Source of the DNA: an uncultured Rubrivivax sp.
Lineage (GTDB): Bacteria > Pseudomonadota > Gammaproteobacteria > Burkholderiales > Burkholderiaceae_C
Direction of reading: 5' to 3'
DNA length: 6,124 nucleotides
NCBI GenBank assembly: GCA_937967345.1
Contig: CALBTN010000035.1
Location: 1-6,124, forward strand
Of the stretch, positions 1 through 6,124 are shown piece by piece. A model generated the notes under the pieces. The model searched no databases. It had not been told where the DNA came from and saw only the letters and a list, made by a program, of their open reading frames with translations. The number at the start of each line of letters is the position of its first letter. Position 1 is the stretch's first letter. A program made the position numbers and the translations under genes.

Positions 1-1
1 C

Positions 2-649
2 GACTGGGTGCTCTTGCTGCACGGCGAGCAGAGCTTGCGCCTGCTCGCGCCGCTGCCCGCCGCCGGCACGGTGGTCGGCCACACCCGCGTGACCGCCCTC
101 GTCGACAAGGGCGCCGCCAAGGGCGCGCTGATGTTCAGCGAGCGCGACATCGTCGACGCCGCCAGCGGCCGGCGGCTGGCGGTGTCCAGCAGCGTGTCGT
201 TCCTGCGTGGCGACGGCGGCTTTGCCGCTGGCGGTCAGGCGTCGGACCCGCCGCCGCCGCCGCGCCAACCCACGCCCGACGGCCCGCCCGACCGGGTGTG
301 CGAGCTGAAGACGCGGCCGGAGGCCGCGCTGATCTACCGCCTGAGCGGCGACACCAACCCGGTGCACGCCGACCCGGCGGTGGCGCGCGCGGCAGGCTTC
401 GATCGGCCGATCCTGCACGGCCTGTGCAGCTTCGGCGTCAGCGGTGTCGCGCTGCTGAAGACGCTGGCCGGTTGGAACCCGGCACGCTTGAAGGAGATCG
501 GCTGCCGCTTCTCGGCGCCCGTCTACCCGGGCGAGACGCTGCGGGTGCGCATGTGGCAGCGCGGCGAGCAGGTGCAGTTCGACACCCGCGTGGTCGAGCG
601 CGACGTGGTGGTGCTCAGCCACGGCAGCGCGACCATCGCGGCGGCGTAG
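2..649 (+). CDS. MaoC-family (R)-specific enoyl-CoA hydratase (hydratase 2), 5' partial
   Basis: The reading frame is open from base 2 and the start codon lies outside the window; 215 residues remain of a family that is usually about 280-300 long. What is left is the end of an N-terminal hotdog domain, a proline-rich linker (about bases 245-290) and a complete C-terminal hotdog domain. The C-terminal domain carries the hydratase 2 signature YRLSGDTNPVHADP, with Asp at 350-352, Asn at 356-358 and His at 365-367. The D-x-N-x-x-H spacing matches the catalytic set known from peroxisomal hydratase 2, and it is followed by the typical FDRPILHGL segment. Family members hydrate trans-2-enoyl-CoA to (R)-3-hydroxyacyl-CoA in the cytoplasm, in side routes of fatty-acid or sterol-type acyl-CoA breakdown or in supply of polyhydroxyalkanoate precursors. 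The substrate here cannot be told. The family call is strong, the exact reaction is inferred. Confidence 0.88.
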   Translation, partial: DWVLLLHGEQSLRLLAPLPAAGTVVGHTRVTALVDKGAAKGALMFSERDIVDAASGRRLAVSSSVSFLRGDGGFAAGGQASDPPPPPRQPTPDGPPDRVCELKTRPEAALIYRLSGDTNPVHADPAVARAAGFDRPILHGLCSFGVSGVALLKTLAGWNPARLKEIGCRFSAPVYPGETLRVRMWQRGEQVQFDTRVVERDVVVLSHGSATIAAA

Positions 650-665
650 CAAACCATCCGCGGGA

Positions 666-680
666 GCCGCCCGAGGCGGC
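666..680 (+). terminator. Short GC hairpin after the hydratase gene, possible terminator
   Basis: GCCGCC and GGCGGC form a perfect 6-bp stem around a 3-base CGA loop, 17 bases after the TAG stop of the hydratase gene. No T tract follows, so intrinsic termination is not demonstrated; it could simply be a stabilising 3' hairpin. Its place between the stop codon and the promoter candidate of the next gene is what makes it plausible. Confidence 0.3.
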
Positions 681-693
681 GGCGCGCGCCCCC

Positions 694-699
694 TAGAAT
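694..699 (+). promoter_or_regulatory. Candidate -10 element (TAGAAT) upstream of gdhA
   Basis: TAGAAT is a five-of-six match to the TATAAT -10 box and stands out in very GC-rich sequence. It lies 75 bases before the preferred gdhA start and would give a leader of about 65-70 bases. No convincing -35 box is present 16-18 bases upstream (the sequence there is CCGAGG-like), so the assignment rests on the -10 alone. Confidence 0.35.
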
Positions 700-763
700 C
701 CGTGGCCGGGTGCGCTTGGCCGATGCCAGGCCCGCGGGCATGACGCCTGGGCCGCGCCCGTTT

Positions 764-768
764 GGAGA
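764..768 (+). promoter_or_regulatory. Ribosome binding site (GGAGA) that sets the gdhA start at TTG 774
   Basis: GGAGA lies about 6 bases before the TTG codon at 774, which is ideal spacing. The alternative upstream in-frame TTG at 762 overlaps this Shine-Dalgarno sequence and has no ribosome binding site of its own, so 774 is preferred. Confidence 0.6.
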
Positions 769-773
769 TTCTC

Positions 774-2117
<1,344 letters not shown>

Positions 2118-2124
2118 TTCACCG

Positions 2125-2151
2125 CCTGCGTCGGCGCACGATTCGCGCAGG
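2125..2151 (+). terminator. Inverted repeat just after gdhA, weak terminator candidate
   Basis: CCTGCG (2125-2130) and CGCAGG (2146-2151) can pair across a 15-base loop, starting seven bases after the gdhA stop. The loop is long and no T run follows, so this is a weak candidate. Confidence 0.2.
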
Positions 2152-2288
2152 GGCCGCCTTGCCGCTGCATGGCACAACCGCCGCCGGTGCACGGGTGCCG
2201 CCTGCTCGCGAGATCGCTCGGTGAGGTCCACCCGCGTCAGGTGGGGCGGCGCGGGACGCGTTCGAGCGGCCGACGTCGGCGCGGGCCC

Positions 2289-2306
2289 GGCTCGGCTCGG
2301 CTCGGC
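2289..2306. repeat. Short tandem repeat, GGCTC x3 plus GGC
   Basis: The 5-base unit GGCTC repeats three times and ends in GGC, 17 bases before the start of the next gene, in the place where a ribosome binding site would be expected. It may be a slippage-prone leader tract, but the copy number is low and chance in GC-rich DNA is likely. Confidence 0.5.
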
Positions 2307-2323
2307 ACCCTGAGACTCGGGCG

Positions 2324-3823
2324 ATGACGGCCCGACGATGGCATGGCCTGGCACGGCGCCGCGCACTTGCCGCGGCGTTGGTCTTCGCATCCAGCCTGGC
2401 GTCGGCCCAGGCGCCGCAGGACCACGGCGCTCGCGTCGTGCCGGCCTTCGCGCGCCTGGGCTACGAGACGATCACGCTGCCGCGCGGCGAGCAGATGGGG
2501 CTGGCCGGCCTGAGCTACCTGGTGCAGCCGGCCGAAGGCCTGTGCCTGGGGCCGGCGGTCTACGGTGCGGCCAGCGGCCAGCGTGGCGGCTTCTTCACCA
2601 TCGGCGCCGAAGCGGCACTGTGCACGCGCATTCACGGCCCACTGAACCTGCTCGCCGGGGTCTACGTCGGCGGTGGCGGCGGTGCCGCCGCCCCGGTGGG
2701 CGGCGGCCTGATGCTGCGCCCGCACATCGATCTGCTGTGGGACTTCGGCCTGCTGCGCGCCGGCGTGTCTTGGGCCAAGGTGTACTTTCCCAACGGTGAT
2801 ATCGACAGCGACCAGCTCGGCGTGGTGCTCGACCTGCCGATGAGTTTCGGCTACTTGCCCGCGGGGTGGCGCGGCGTCGCGCCGCAAGGCAGCCCGCACG
2901 GCGGCATCGGTTTCGATCGCATCCTGGCCGTCGCCGGCGCCTATGCGCCGCGCGGCCACAGCCTGGGTGCCAGCGGCAACCCGTTGCCCTCGCATATCGG
3001 CTATGTCGGTGCGCGCGCCGAGACCCAACTGCGCTCGGCGCTGTACGTCGGCCTGGAGGCCAACGGCGCGGCCAGTGGCGGCGTCGACGGTTACGCCGAG
3101 ATCCTGGCGACGTTGGGCGGCGAGGTCGCGCTCGGCGATGGTGGCGTGCGCCTGGGCGGGCGCGCCGCGCTGGGCATGGGCGGCGGCGGCGACATGCCTA
3201 CCGGCGGCGGGCTGCTGACCAAGGTGGCGCTGGACCTGAGCCTGCCGCTGTCACGCGACCTGCGCCTAGGCTTGGAGGCCGGCTGGGCCAGCGCGCCGCA
3301 GGGTGACTTCGACGCGCCTTTCGGCTCGCTGGCGTTGCGCTGGGCGCTGCAGCCGCTTCCCGATGTGCCGGCGCCGCCGGTGCGCCAGGAGTGGTCGGCC
3401 GGCGCCGAACTGTTCGTCGACGCCGCGCGCAAGGACGGCAGCGCGCGCGACCTGCACAGCGTGAGCTTCAAGTACACGCGCTTCGTCGGCCCCGCGCTGT
3501 ACCTCAGCGGCCAGGTGCAAAGCGCCTACCAAGGCGGCGCCGGTGCGTTCTCGGTCGGGCTGTTCGGCATCGGCGGGCTGTGGCACAGCGGTGAGGGGCT
3601 GCTGGCCGGCGCCGAGCTTCTGGCCGGCGCGGCCGGCGGTGGCGGCGTGGACACCGGCAGCGGCGCGGTGGTCAAGCCGATGGTCTTCGCCGGTTGGGAG
3701 CTGACGCCGGCGACCTCGGTGCGCCTGGGCGCCGGCTGGATCAAGGCGCCAAACGGCGAACTGAGCAGCGCGGTAGCCGATCTGTCGGTGGTGTTCGCCT
3801 TCGACGTGCCTGGGCGGCCCTGA
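2324..3823 (+). CDS. Exported, glycine-rich probable outer-membrane beta-barrel protein with three internal repeats
   Basis: The family is not recognised. The 499-residue protein starts with a classic signal peptide: Arg-rich n-region, hydrophobic core at about residues 14-24 and the ASAQA cleavage motif ending near residue 30. The rest alternates short amphipathic beta-strand-like stretches with Gly-rich turns, as in outer-membrane barrels, and has no predicted transmembrane helix. Three modules (about 38-178, 196-342 and 355-494) share a common plan: a Gly-rich segment (GGGG near residues 116, 286 and 438), then a strand pair ending in G-x(1-3)-W with Trp at 150, 321 and 472, then a P-[NQ]-G-[DE] turn and a final hydrophobic strand. 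The last residues are not the usual terminal aromatic of classical porins (it ends FAFDVPGRP). No clear ribosome binding site precedes ATG 2324, but the signal peptide supports this start. Location in the outer membrane is inference; a secreted structural protein is the alternative. Confidence 0.75.
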   Translation: MTARRWHGLARRRALAAALVFASSLASAQAPQDHGARVVPAFARLGYETITLPRGEQMGLAGLSYLVQPAEGLCLGPAVYGAASGQRGGFFTIGAEAALCTRIHGPLNLLAGVYVGGGGGAAAPVGGGLMLRPHIDLLWDFGLLRAGVSWAKVYFPNGDIDSDQLGVVLDLPMSFGYLPAGWRGVAPQGSPHGGIGFDRILAVAGAYAPRGHSLGASGNPLPSHIGYVGARAETQLRSALYVGLEANGAASGGVDGYAEILATLGGEVALGDGGVRLGGRAALGMGGGGDMPTGGGLLTKVALDLSLPLSRDLRLGLEAGWASAPQGDFDAPFGSLALRWALQPLPDVPAPPVRQEWSAGAELFVDAARKDGSARDLHSVSFKYTRFVGPALYLSGQVQSAYQGGAGAFSVGLFGIGGLWHSGEGLLAGAELLAGAAGGGGVDTGSGAVVKPMVFAGWELTPATSVRLGAGWIKAPNGELSSAVADLSVVFAFDVPGRP

Positions 3824-3857
3824 GAGTCTGTGAAGCATTCCGCTGCATCGGCTGCGG

Positions 3858-3881
3858 GCTGCGCCATGGCAAGGGCGCAGC
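3858..3881. terminator. 8-bp hairpin between convergent genes, possible bidirectional terminator
   Basis: GCTGCGCC (3858-3865) and GGCGCAGC (3874-3881) form a perfect 8-bp stem with an 8-base loop, in the 81-base gap between the stop codons of the barrel gene (+) and the sigma-54 regulator (-). A second stem, CAGCGC (3878-3883) with GCGCTG (3895-3900), overlaps it and could compete. Neither is followed by a T tract on either strand. Position supports a bidirectional terminator role. Confidence 0.4.
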
Positions 3882-3904
3882 GCGGCGCGGCGCAGCGCTG
3901 ATCC

Positions 3905-5239
3905 TCAGGCCGTGATGCGGTGCTTGGCCATCAGCCGGTACAGCGTCATCCGCGAGATACGCAGCTGCTTGGCCGCGTGGCTGACGTTCTTGCCGGCGAA
4001 CTGCAAAGACTCGGCAATGGCATGCCGTTCGGCATTCAGCCGCGCCTCATCCAGCGGCATGCGGATCGCGTTGTCCGTCGCCTGCTCCAGGCCCAGGTCG
4101 GCCGGATCGATCAGCTTGCCTTCAGCCAGCACCATCGCGCGGCGAATGCGGTTGACCAGCTCGCGCACGTTGCCAGGCCAGTCGTGCGCGGCCATCACCT
4201 GCGTTGCACGGCGGCTGAAGCCCTTGAGACGGTTGCTGCGCTCGCCGGCGAACTTGTCGAAGAAATGCTGGGCGAGCAGTGCGATGTCCTCGCCGCGCTC
4301 ACGCAGCGGCGGCATCGACAGCGGCAGCACGTTCAGCCGGTAGTACAGGTCCTTGCGGAAGGCGCCCGAGTCCACGGCGGCCTCGAGGTTGACGTGGGTG
4401 GCGGCGATCACACGCACGTCGACTGCGATCGAGCGCGTGCCGCCGACGCGGTCGATGGTGCCTTCCTGCAGGAAGCGCAGCAGATTGGTCTGCATGTCCA
4501 GCGGCAAGTCGCCGATCTCGTCGAGGAACAGCGTGCCGTGGTTCGCGCTCTCGATCAGGCCGCGGCGCTGGCGGTCGGCACCGGTGAACGAGCCCTTCTC
4601 GTGACCAAACAGCTCGGACTGGATCAACGATGCCGGAATGGCGCCGCAGTTGACGACCACGAAAGGCGCCTCGGCGCGCGACGAGGCGCTGTGGATGGCC
4701 TGCGCCACGAGCTCCTTGCCGGTGCCGCTCTCGCCGATGATCAGCGCCGGTGCGTCGACCTTGGCCACGCGCTGCACCTGGCGCAGCAGCCGCAAGACCG
4801 CAGGCGCCTGGCCGACGATCGTGCGGCCGCGCGCGCCGGGCTCGACGCTGACTGGGCTGGGCCGCAACGTGGCGTGTCCATAGGCGTGGCCGAGCGTGGC
4901 GGCCAGCCGCGGCGCATCGACGGGCGTGGTGACGTGGTCGAACATGCGCCCGAAGATGAGGTCTTTGCACTCCCGCAACTGCAGCGACGCGGCATCGAAG
5001 CCGCCCACCCACTCGATGCGTGGATGCGCCTGGATGAAGGCGTCGAGCTCCGCGCAAGCCTGGGCATCGGCATTGGACAGAGTGACAAAGCCGACAAGAA
5101 AATGCTGCTCCGCCAGCAGGCGCGCCGCTGCACTCAGGCTCAGCGCGATGTGGATGTCCCAGTTGGCGGTGGCGAGCTGGTCGCACACGGCGGCATCATG
5201 GCTGTTGGGGCGGATGAACAGGACTTTGCGAGCGGACAT
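3905..5239 (-). CDS. VpsR-like sigma-54-dependent activator with degenerate receiver domain
   Basis: This cytoplasmic bacterial enhancer-binding protein activates sigma-54 RNA polymerase by ATP hydrolysis. From ATG 5239, preceded by GGAGG at 5-base spacing, it has 444 residues. Domains: receiver-like fold (about 4-125); AAA+ domain with Walker A GESGTGKE (169-176), sigma-54 contact loop GSFTGA (216-221), Walker B LFLDE ending at 241, arginine region FRKDLYYRLNV (294-304) and WPGNVREL (354-361); and a Fis-type helix-turn-helix (about 417-442). In the receiver the phospho-acceptor position is Thr53 (VGFVTLS), the acidic pair after strand 1 is absent (RPNS) and the conserved Lys before the strand-5 Pro is Thr, so phosphorylation control looks lost. 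The overall layout and length resemble Vibrio cholerae VpsR, a c-di-GMP-responsive biofilm activator, although VpsR lacks a normal GAFTGA loop and this protein has one. Ligand and targets are unknown; the divergent coiled-coil gene is the obvious candidate target. Confidence 0.9.
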   Translation of the reverse strand: MSARKVLFIRPNSHDAAVCDQLATANWDIHIALSLSAAARLLAEQHFLVGFVTLSNADAQACAELDAFIQAHPRIEWVGGFDAASLQLRECKDLIFGRMFDHVTTPVDAPRLAATLGHAYGHATLRPSPVSVEPGARGRTIVGQAPAVLRLLRQVQRVAKVDAPALIIGESGTGKELVAQAIHSASSRAEAPFVVVNCGAIPASLIQSELFGHEKGSFTGADRQRRGLIESANHGTLFLDEIGDLPLDMQTNLLRFLQEGTIDRVGGTRSIAVDVRVIAATHVNLEAAVDSGAFRKDLYYRLNVLPLSMPPLRERGEDIALLAQHFFDKFAGERSNRLKGFSRRATQVMAAHDWPGNVRELVNRIRRAMVLAEGKLIDPADLGLEQATDNAIRMPLDEARLNAERHAIAESLQFAGKNVSHAAKQLRISRMTLYRLMAKHRITA

Positions 5240-5244
5240 CGATA

Positions 5245-5249
5245 CCTCC
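5245..5249 (-). promoter_or_regulatory. Ribosome binding site (GGAGG) that sets the regulator start at 5239
   Basis: Read on the minus strand, GGAGG is followed by TATCG and then ATG, a strong Shine-Dalgarno match with good spacing. An in-frame ATG further upstream at 5332 would add 31 residues, but these (Asn/Arg/Ala-rich, no fold) do not look like part of the receiver domain. Confidence 0.75.
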
Positions 5250-5322
5250 GCTGCCCTGGTCTCGCCGGGTGCGAGCCTGAAGGCAGTGTCTTGTGCGTTA
5301 TTGTTGCGGCGCCAGGTCGGCC

Positions 5323-5348
5323 ACGCATCCACACGCTAACTGATGCGT
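5323..5348. repeat. Inverted repeat ACGCATC-N12-GATGCGT, candidate operator
   Basis: The two 7-base arms (5323-5329 and 5342-5348) are perfect reverse complements, separated by 12 bases. Their centres are 19 bases apart, close to two helical turns, which fits binding by a dimeric helix-turn-helix protein. The repeat lies about 85-110 bases upstream of the regulator start, where autoregulation would act. That it binds the Fis-type regulator is inference. Confidence 0.4.
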
Positions 5349-5368
5349 CGTGACATTTCTAGCTCGCG

Positions 5369-5400
5369 CCGGCCGCTACCCCCCCGAATCGGGGGGCCGG
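5369..5400. repeat. Strong C/G hairpin with nested CCGGCC/GGCCGG arms
   Basis: CCCCCCG (5380-5386) pairs perfectly with CGGGGGG (5390-5396) across a 3-base AAT loop. Outside it CCGGCC (5369-5374) is complementary to GGCCGG (5395-5400), giving two mutually exclusive folds. It sits 130-160 bases upstream of the regulator and about 280 bases upstream of the coiled-coil gene. It may be an operator, a cruciform-prone spacer or a transcript hairpin; no T tract adjoins it. Confidence 0.5.
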
Positions 5401-5480
5401 ATCCATCGTCGGAGTGAGCGCAATCCCATGAGTTCGGGGTCCGGTGACGGCTAACATGCGCCGGCCGAGGAAACCAACAA

Positions 5481-5491
5481 GCGCAGTGCGC
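5481..5491. repeat. Palindrome GCGCA-G-TGCGC
   Basis: Two perfect 5-base arms flank a single central base, with A-rich sequence on the left and AATT on the right. It is a compact dyad of the kind bound by dimeric regulators, within the divergent control region and 186 bases before the coiled-coil gene start. The protein that binds it, if any, is unknown. Confidence 0.35.
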
Positions 5492-5661
5492 AATTCGTTG
5501 ATCGCATGCAAGCCAGGCGCGACAAGCGTGAAGTCATGCATTGACGCAAACGACGCTCCAAGCCAAGGGGCGGTTGAGAATGGCGCGGTGCGGTTGCATG
5601 TGTCAGAAGGGTCTCGACTCGCCGCGTGCGCTTCGCGCGCGCAATCCATATTCGTGCCAGT

Positions 5662-5668
5662 AGGGGAG
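5662..5668 (+). promoter_or_regulatory. Ribosome binding site (AGGGGAG) that sets the coiled-coil gene start at 5677
   Basis: AGGGGAG lies 8 bases before ATG 5677. An upstream in-frame ATG-like start at 5626 would place 17 polar residues before the signal peptide and has no such site, so 5677 is preferred. Confidence 0.65.
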
Positions 5669-5676
5669 TGCGTTTC

Positions 5677-6060
5677 ATGAAGATTCGACGTCTGAGAACG
5701 ATGGCGCCGGTGGGCCTGTCGGCGGCCGCATTGCTGCTGACGCCGTATGCGGTTGCGCAGGATCAAAGCGCGCAGTCGCCGGACGAGATCGCGTCACGGC
5801 TGCAGATGCTCAAGCAACAGGTTGACGAGCAGACCCGCCGGCTCGACGCACTGAAGCGCTCAGTCGCCGAACAAGAGGCGAGCCTGAACGATATGCGGCG
5901 CGCGGTGACCAGCGAAATGCTGGCCACGCAACGCGGCGGCCAGGCCGCCGGTGGCGCGGCGGCTCCGGCCCAGGGCGCGCCCGCACAAGCAGCCGCCGAG
6001 CCGCCAGCCTGGGCGGTCTCATCGCCGCTCCACGACGCCGGCACGTTCTCGCTCTCGTAG
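5677..6060 (+). CDS. Exported coiled-coil protein, probably truncated at its 3' end
   Basis: The 127-residue product starts with a signal peptide (Lys/Arg n-region, hydrophobic core at about 10-22, cleavage likely after AVA at residue 27). Residues 38-81 form a near-perfect heptad coiled coil: a positions Leu42, Val49, Leu56, Val63, Leu70, Val77 and d positions Leu45, Gln52, Leu59, Gln66, Met73. An Ala/Gly/Pro/Gln linker follows (87-111), then a 16-residue tail ending at TAG 6058. From memory, Burkholderiales proteins with this signal-peptide, coiled-coil and low-complexity-linker start continue for several hundred residues into an outer-membrane beta-barrel or transporter-like domain; no such domain is present here. 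The end of the frame overlaps a strong coding frame on the other strand, so the tail is probably antisense sequence beyond a breakpoint. The gene is divergent from the VpsR-like regulator and may be its target (inference). An intact small periplasmic oligomer is the alternative. Confidence 0.6.
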   Translation: MKIRRLRTMAPVGLSAAALLLTPYAVAQDQSAQSPDEIASRLQMLKQQVDEQTRRLDALKRSVAEQEASLNDMRRAVTSEMLATQRGGQAAGGAAAPAQGAPAQAAAEPPAWAVSSPLHDAGTFSLS

Positions 6061-6124
6061 GTGAACGAGCCCGACTTGTCCTGATCCTGCAGGAACTGCT
6101 GCAGCAGCTGCTGCTTCTGCTCCG
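6018..6124 (-). CDS. Fragment of an unidentified gene entering from beyond the right edge, lacking its 3' end
   Basis: On the minus strand the frame with codons ending at 6122 is open from the window edge and reads a Gln/Leu-rich helix (QKQQLLQQFLQDQD) followed by KSGSFTYESENVPASW and SGDE. About nine in ten of its third codon positions are G or C and the residue mix is that of a normal protein, unlike the plus-strand reading, which hits stops at 6058 and 6081. The frame stays open to a stop at 5763-5765. Left of about 6018, however, it turns Ala/Pro/Cys/Ser-rich, as expected for the antisense of the coiled-coil gene, so the real coding part seems to break off near 6000-6030. The DQDKSGSF segment loosely recalls an EF-hand loop but lacks the closing Glu at position 12. 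No family is recognised. The left boundary is approximate and the start codon is outside the window. Confidence 0.5.

Larger units (their letters stand above)
2118..2323. other. 206-base intergenic region between gdhA and the barrel gene
   Basis: No open frame with coding character, no clear -35/-10 pair and no strong Shine-Dalgarno sequence were found. It holds the post-gdhA inverted repeat, a 5-bp stem CCACC/GGTGG (2228-2232 with 2240-2244) and a GGCTC tandem run at 2289-2306. The downstream gene must have a promoter here or be read through from gdhA; the sequence does not settle which. Confidence 0.5.
5240..5676. other. 437-base divergent intergenic control region
   Basis: This non-coding stretch separates the minus-strand regulator from the plus-strand coiled-coil gene. 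It is less GC-biased than its neighbours and holds several inverted repeats (5323-5348, 5369-5400, 5481-5491) and recurring CATGCA words, as expected for an operator-rich region. No consensus sigma-54 promoter (GG-N10-GC in TGGCAC/TTGCA context) was found on either strand: the nearest, at 5581-5598, has a 12-base instead of 10-base gap. No convincing -35/-10 pair was found either, so transcription starts are not assigned. Short frames in this region lack codon bias. Confidence 0.6.

Noticed and set aside
2289..2306. GGCTC tandem run as a phase-variation tract controlling the barrel gene.
   Set aside because: There are only three full copies and the tract lies outside the coding region, so it is too short to claim slippage-based switching.
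5240..5332. A 31-codon N-terminal extension of the regulator from ATG 5332.
   Set aside because: A strong GGAGG site directly precedes the internal ATG at 5239, and the extension has no receiver-fold character; it also overlaps a candidate operator.
3920..5353. A 477-codon open frame on the plus strand antisense to the sigma-54 regulator.
   Set aside because: The minus-strand frame has all AAA+ and helix-turn-helix motifs; the plus frame is an Arg/Ala/Asp-rich shadow.
5541..5546. TTGACG as a -35 box for the coiled-coil gene.
   Set aside because: No acceptable -10 hexamer lies 16-18 bases downstream; the nearest AT-rich hexamer (GAGAAT at 5576) is too far.
5581..5598. TGGCGC...TTGCA, resembling a sigma-54 promoter about 80-95 bases before the coiled-coil gene.
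   Set aside because: The gap between the GG and GC dinucleotides is 12 bases; sigma-54 promoters need 10, and this spacing is strict.
6096..6114. CTG/CAG-rich overlapping palindromes (6096-6107 and 6101-6114).
   Set aside because: They are explained by runs of Gln and Leu codons in the minus-strand coding frame and do not need a regulatory role.
6078..6118. Possible EF-hand calcium-binding loop (DQDKSGSFTYES) in the minus-strand fragment.
   Set aside because: Position 12 is Ser rather than Glu or Asp, and the fragment is too short to show a paired EF-hand, so it was not annotated as one.

Overview
The window is GC-rich, with almost every third codon position G or C. Its proteins look like those of a betaproteobacterium of the order Burkholderiales, in the Rubrivivax/Leptothrix/Ideonella neighbourhood. 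This placement is inferred from the style of the glutamate dehydrogenase, the TAGAAT-type -10 element and the divergent regulator/coiled-coil gene pair; no marker gene proves it.

Left part (1-2117, + strand): the 3' three quarters of a two-domain MaoC-type (R)-specific enoyl-CoA hydratase, cut by the window edge, is followed by a complete NADP-type glutamate dehydrogenase (gdhA). The gdhA start is best placed at a TTG codon at 774, which gives 447 residues. Middle (2324-3823, + strand): a secreted, glycine-rich, probably outer-membrane beta-barrel protein of unknown family, which on reading consists of three diverged copies of one module of about 145 residues. These three genes look like separate transcription units without an obvious shared job.

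Right part (3905-6124): on the minus strand lies a VpsR-like sigma-54 activator. Its N-terminal receiver domain has lost the phospho-acceptor aspartate (Thr53), while its AAA+ domain keeps the GSFTGA loop and its Fis-type DNA-binding helix-turn-helix is intact. A 437-base divergent intergenic region with several inverted repeats separates it from a + strand gene encoding a signal peptide and a near-perfect heptad coiled coil. Such pairs suggest a regulator controlling an envelope or exopolysaccharide-linked locus, but this is inference.

The coiled-coil gene stops abruptly at 6060. The last ~100 bases instead carry a convincing coding frame on the opposite strand that enters from beyond the right edge, so two unrelated, oppositely oriented gene fragments appear to meet near 6000-6030. 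This is either a real inversion or deletion junction or an assembly join. No tRNA, rRNA, CRISPR array, transposase or insertion sequence was seen.
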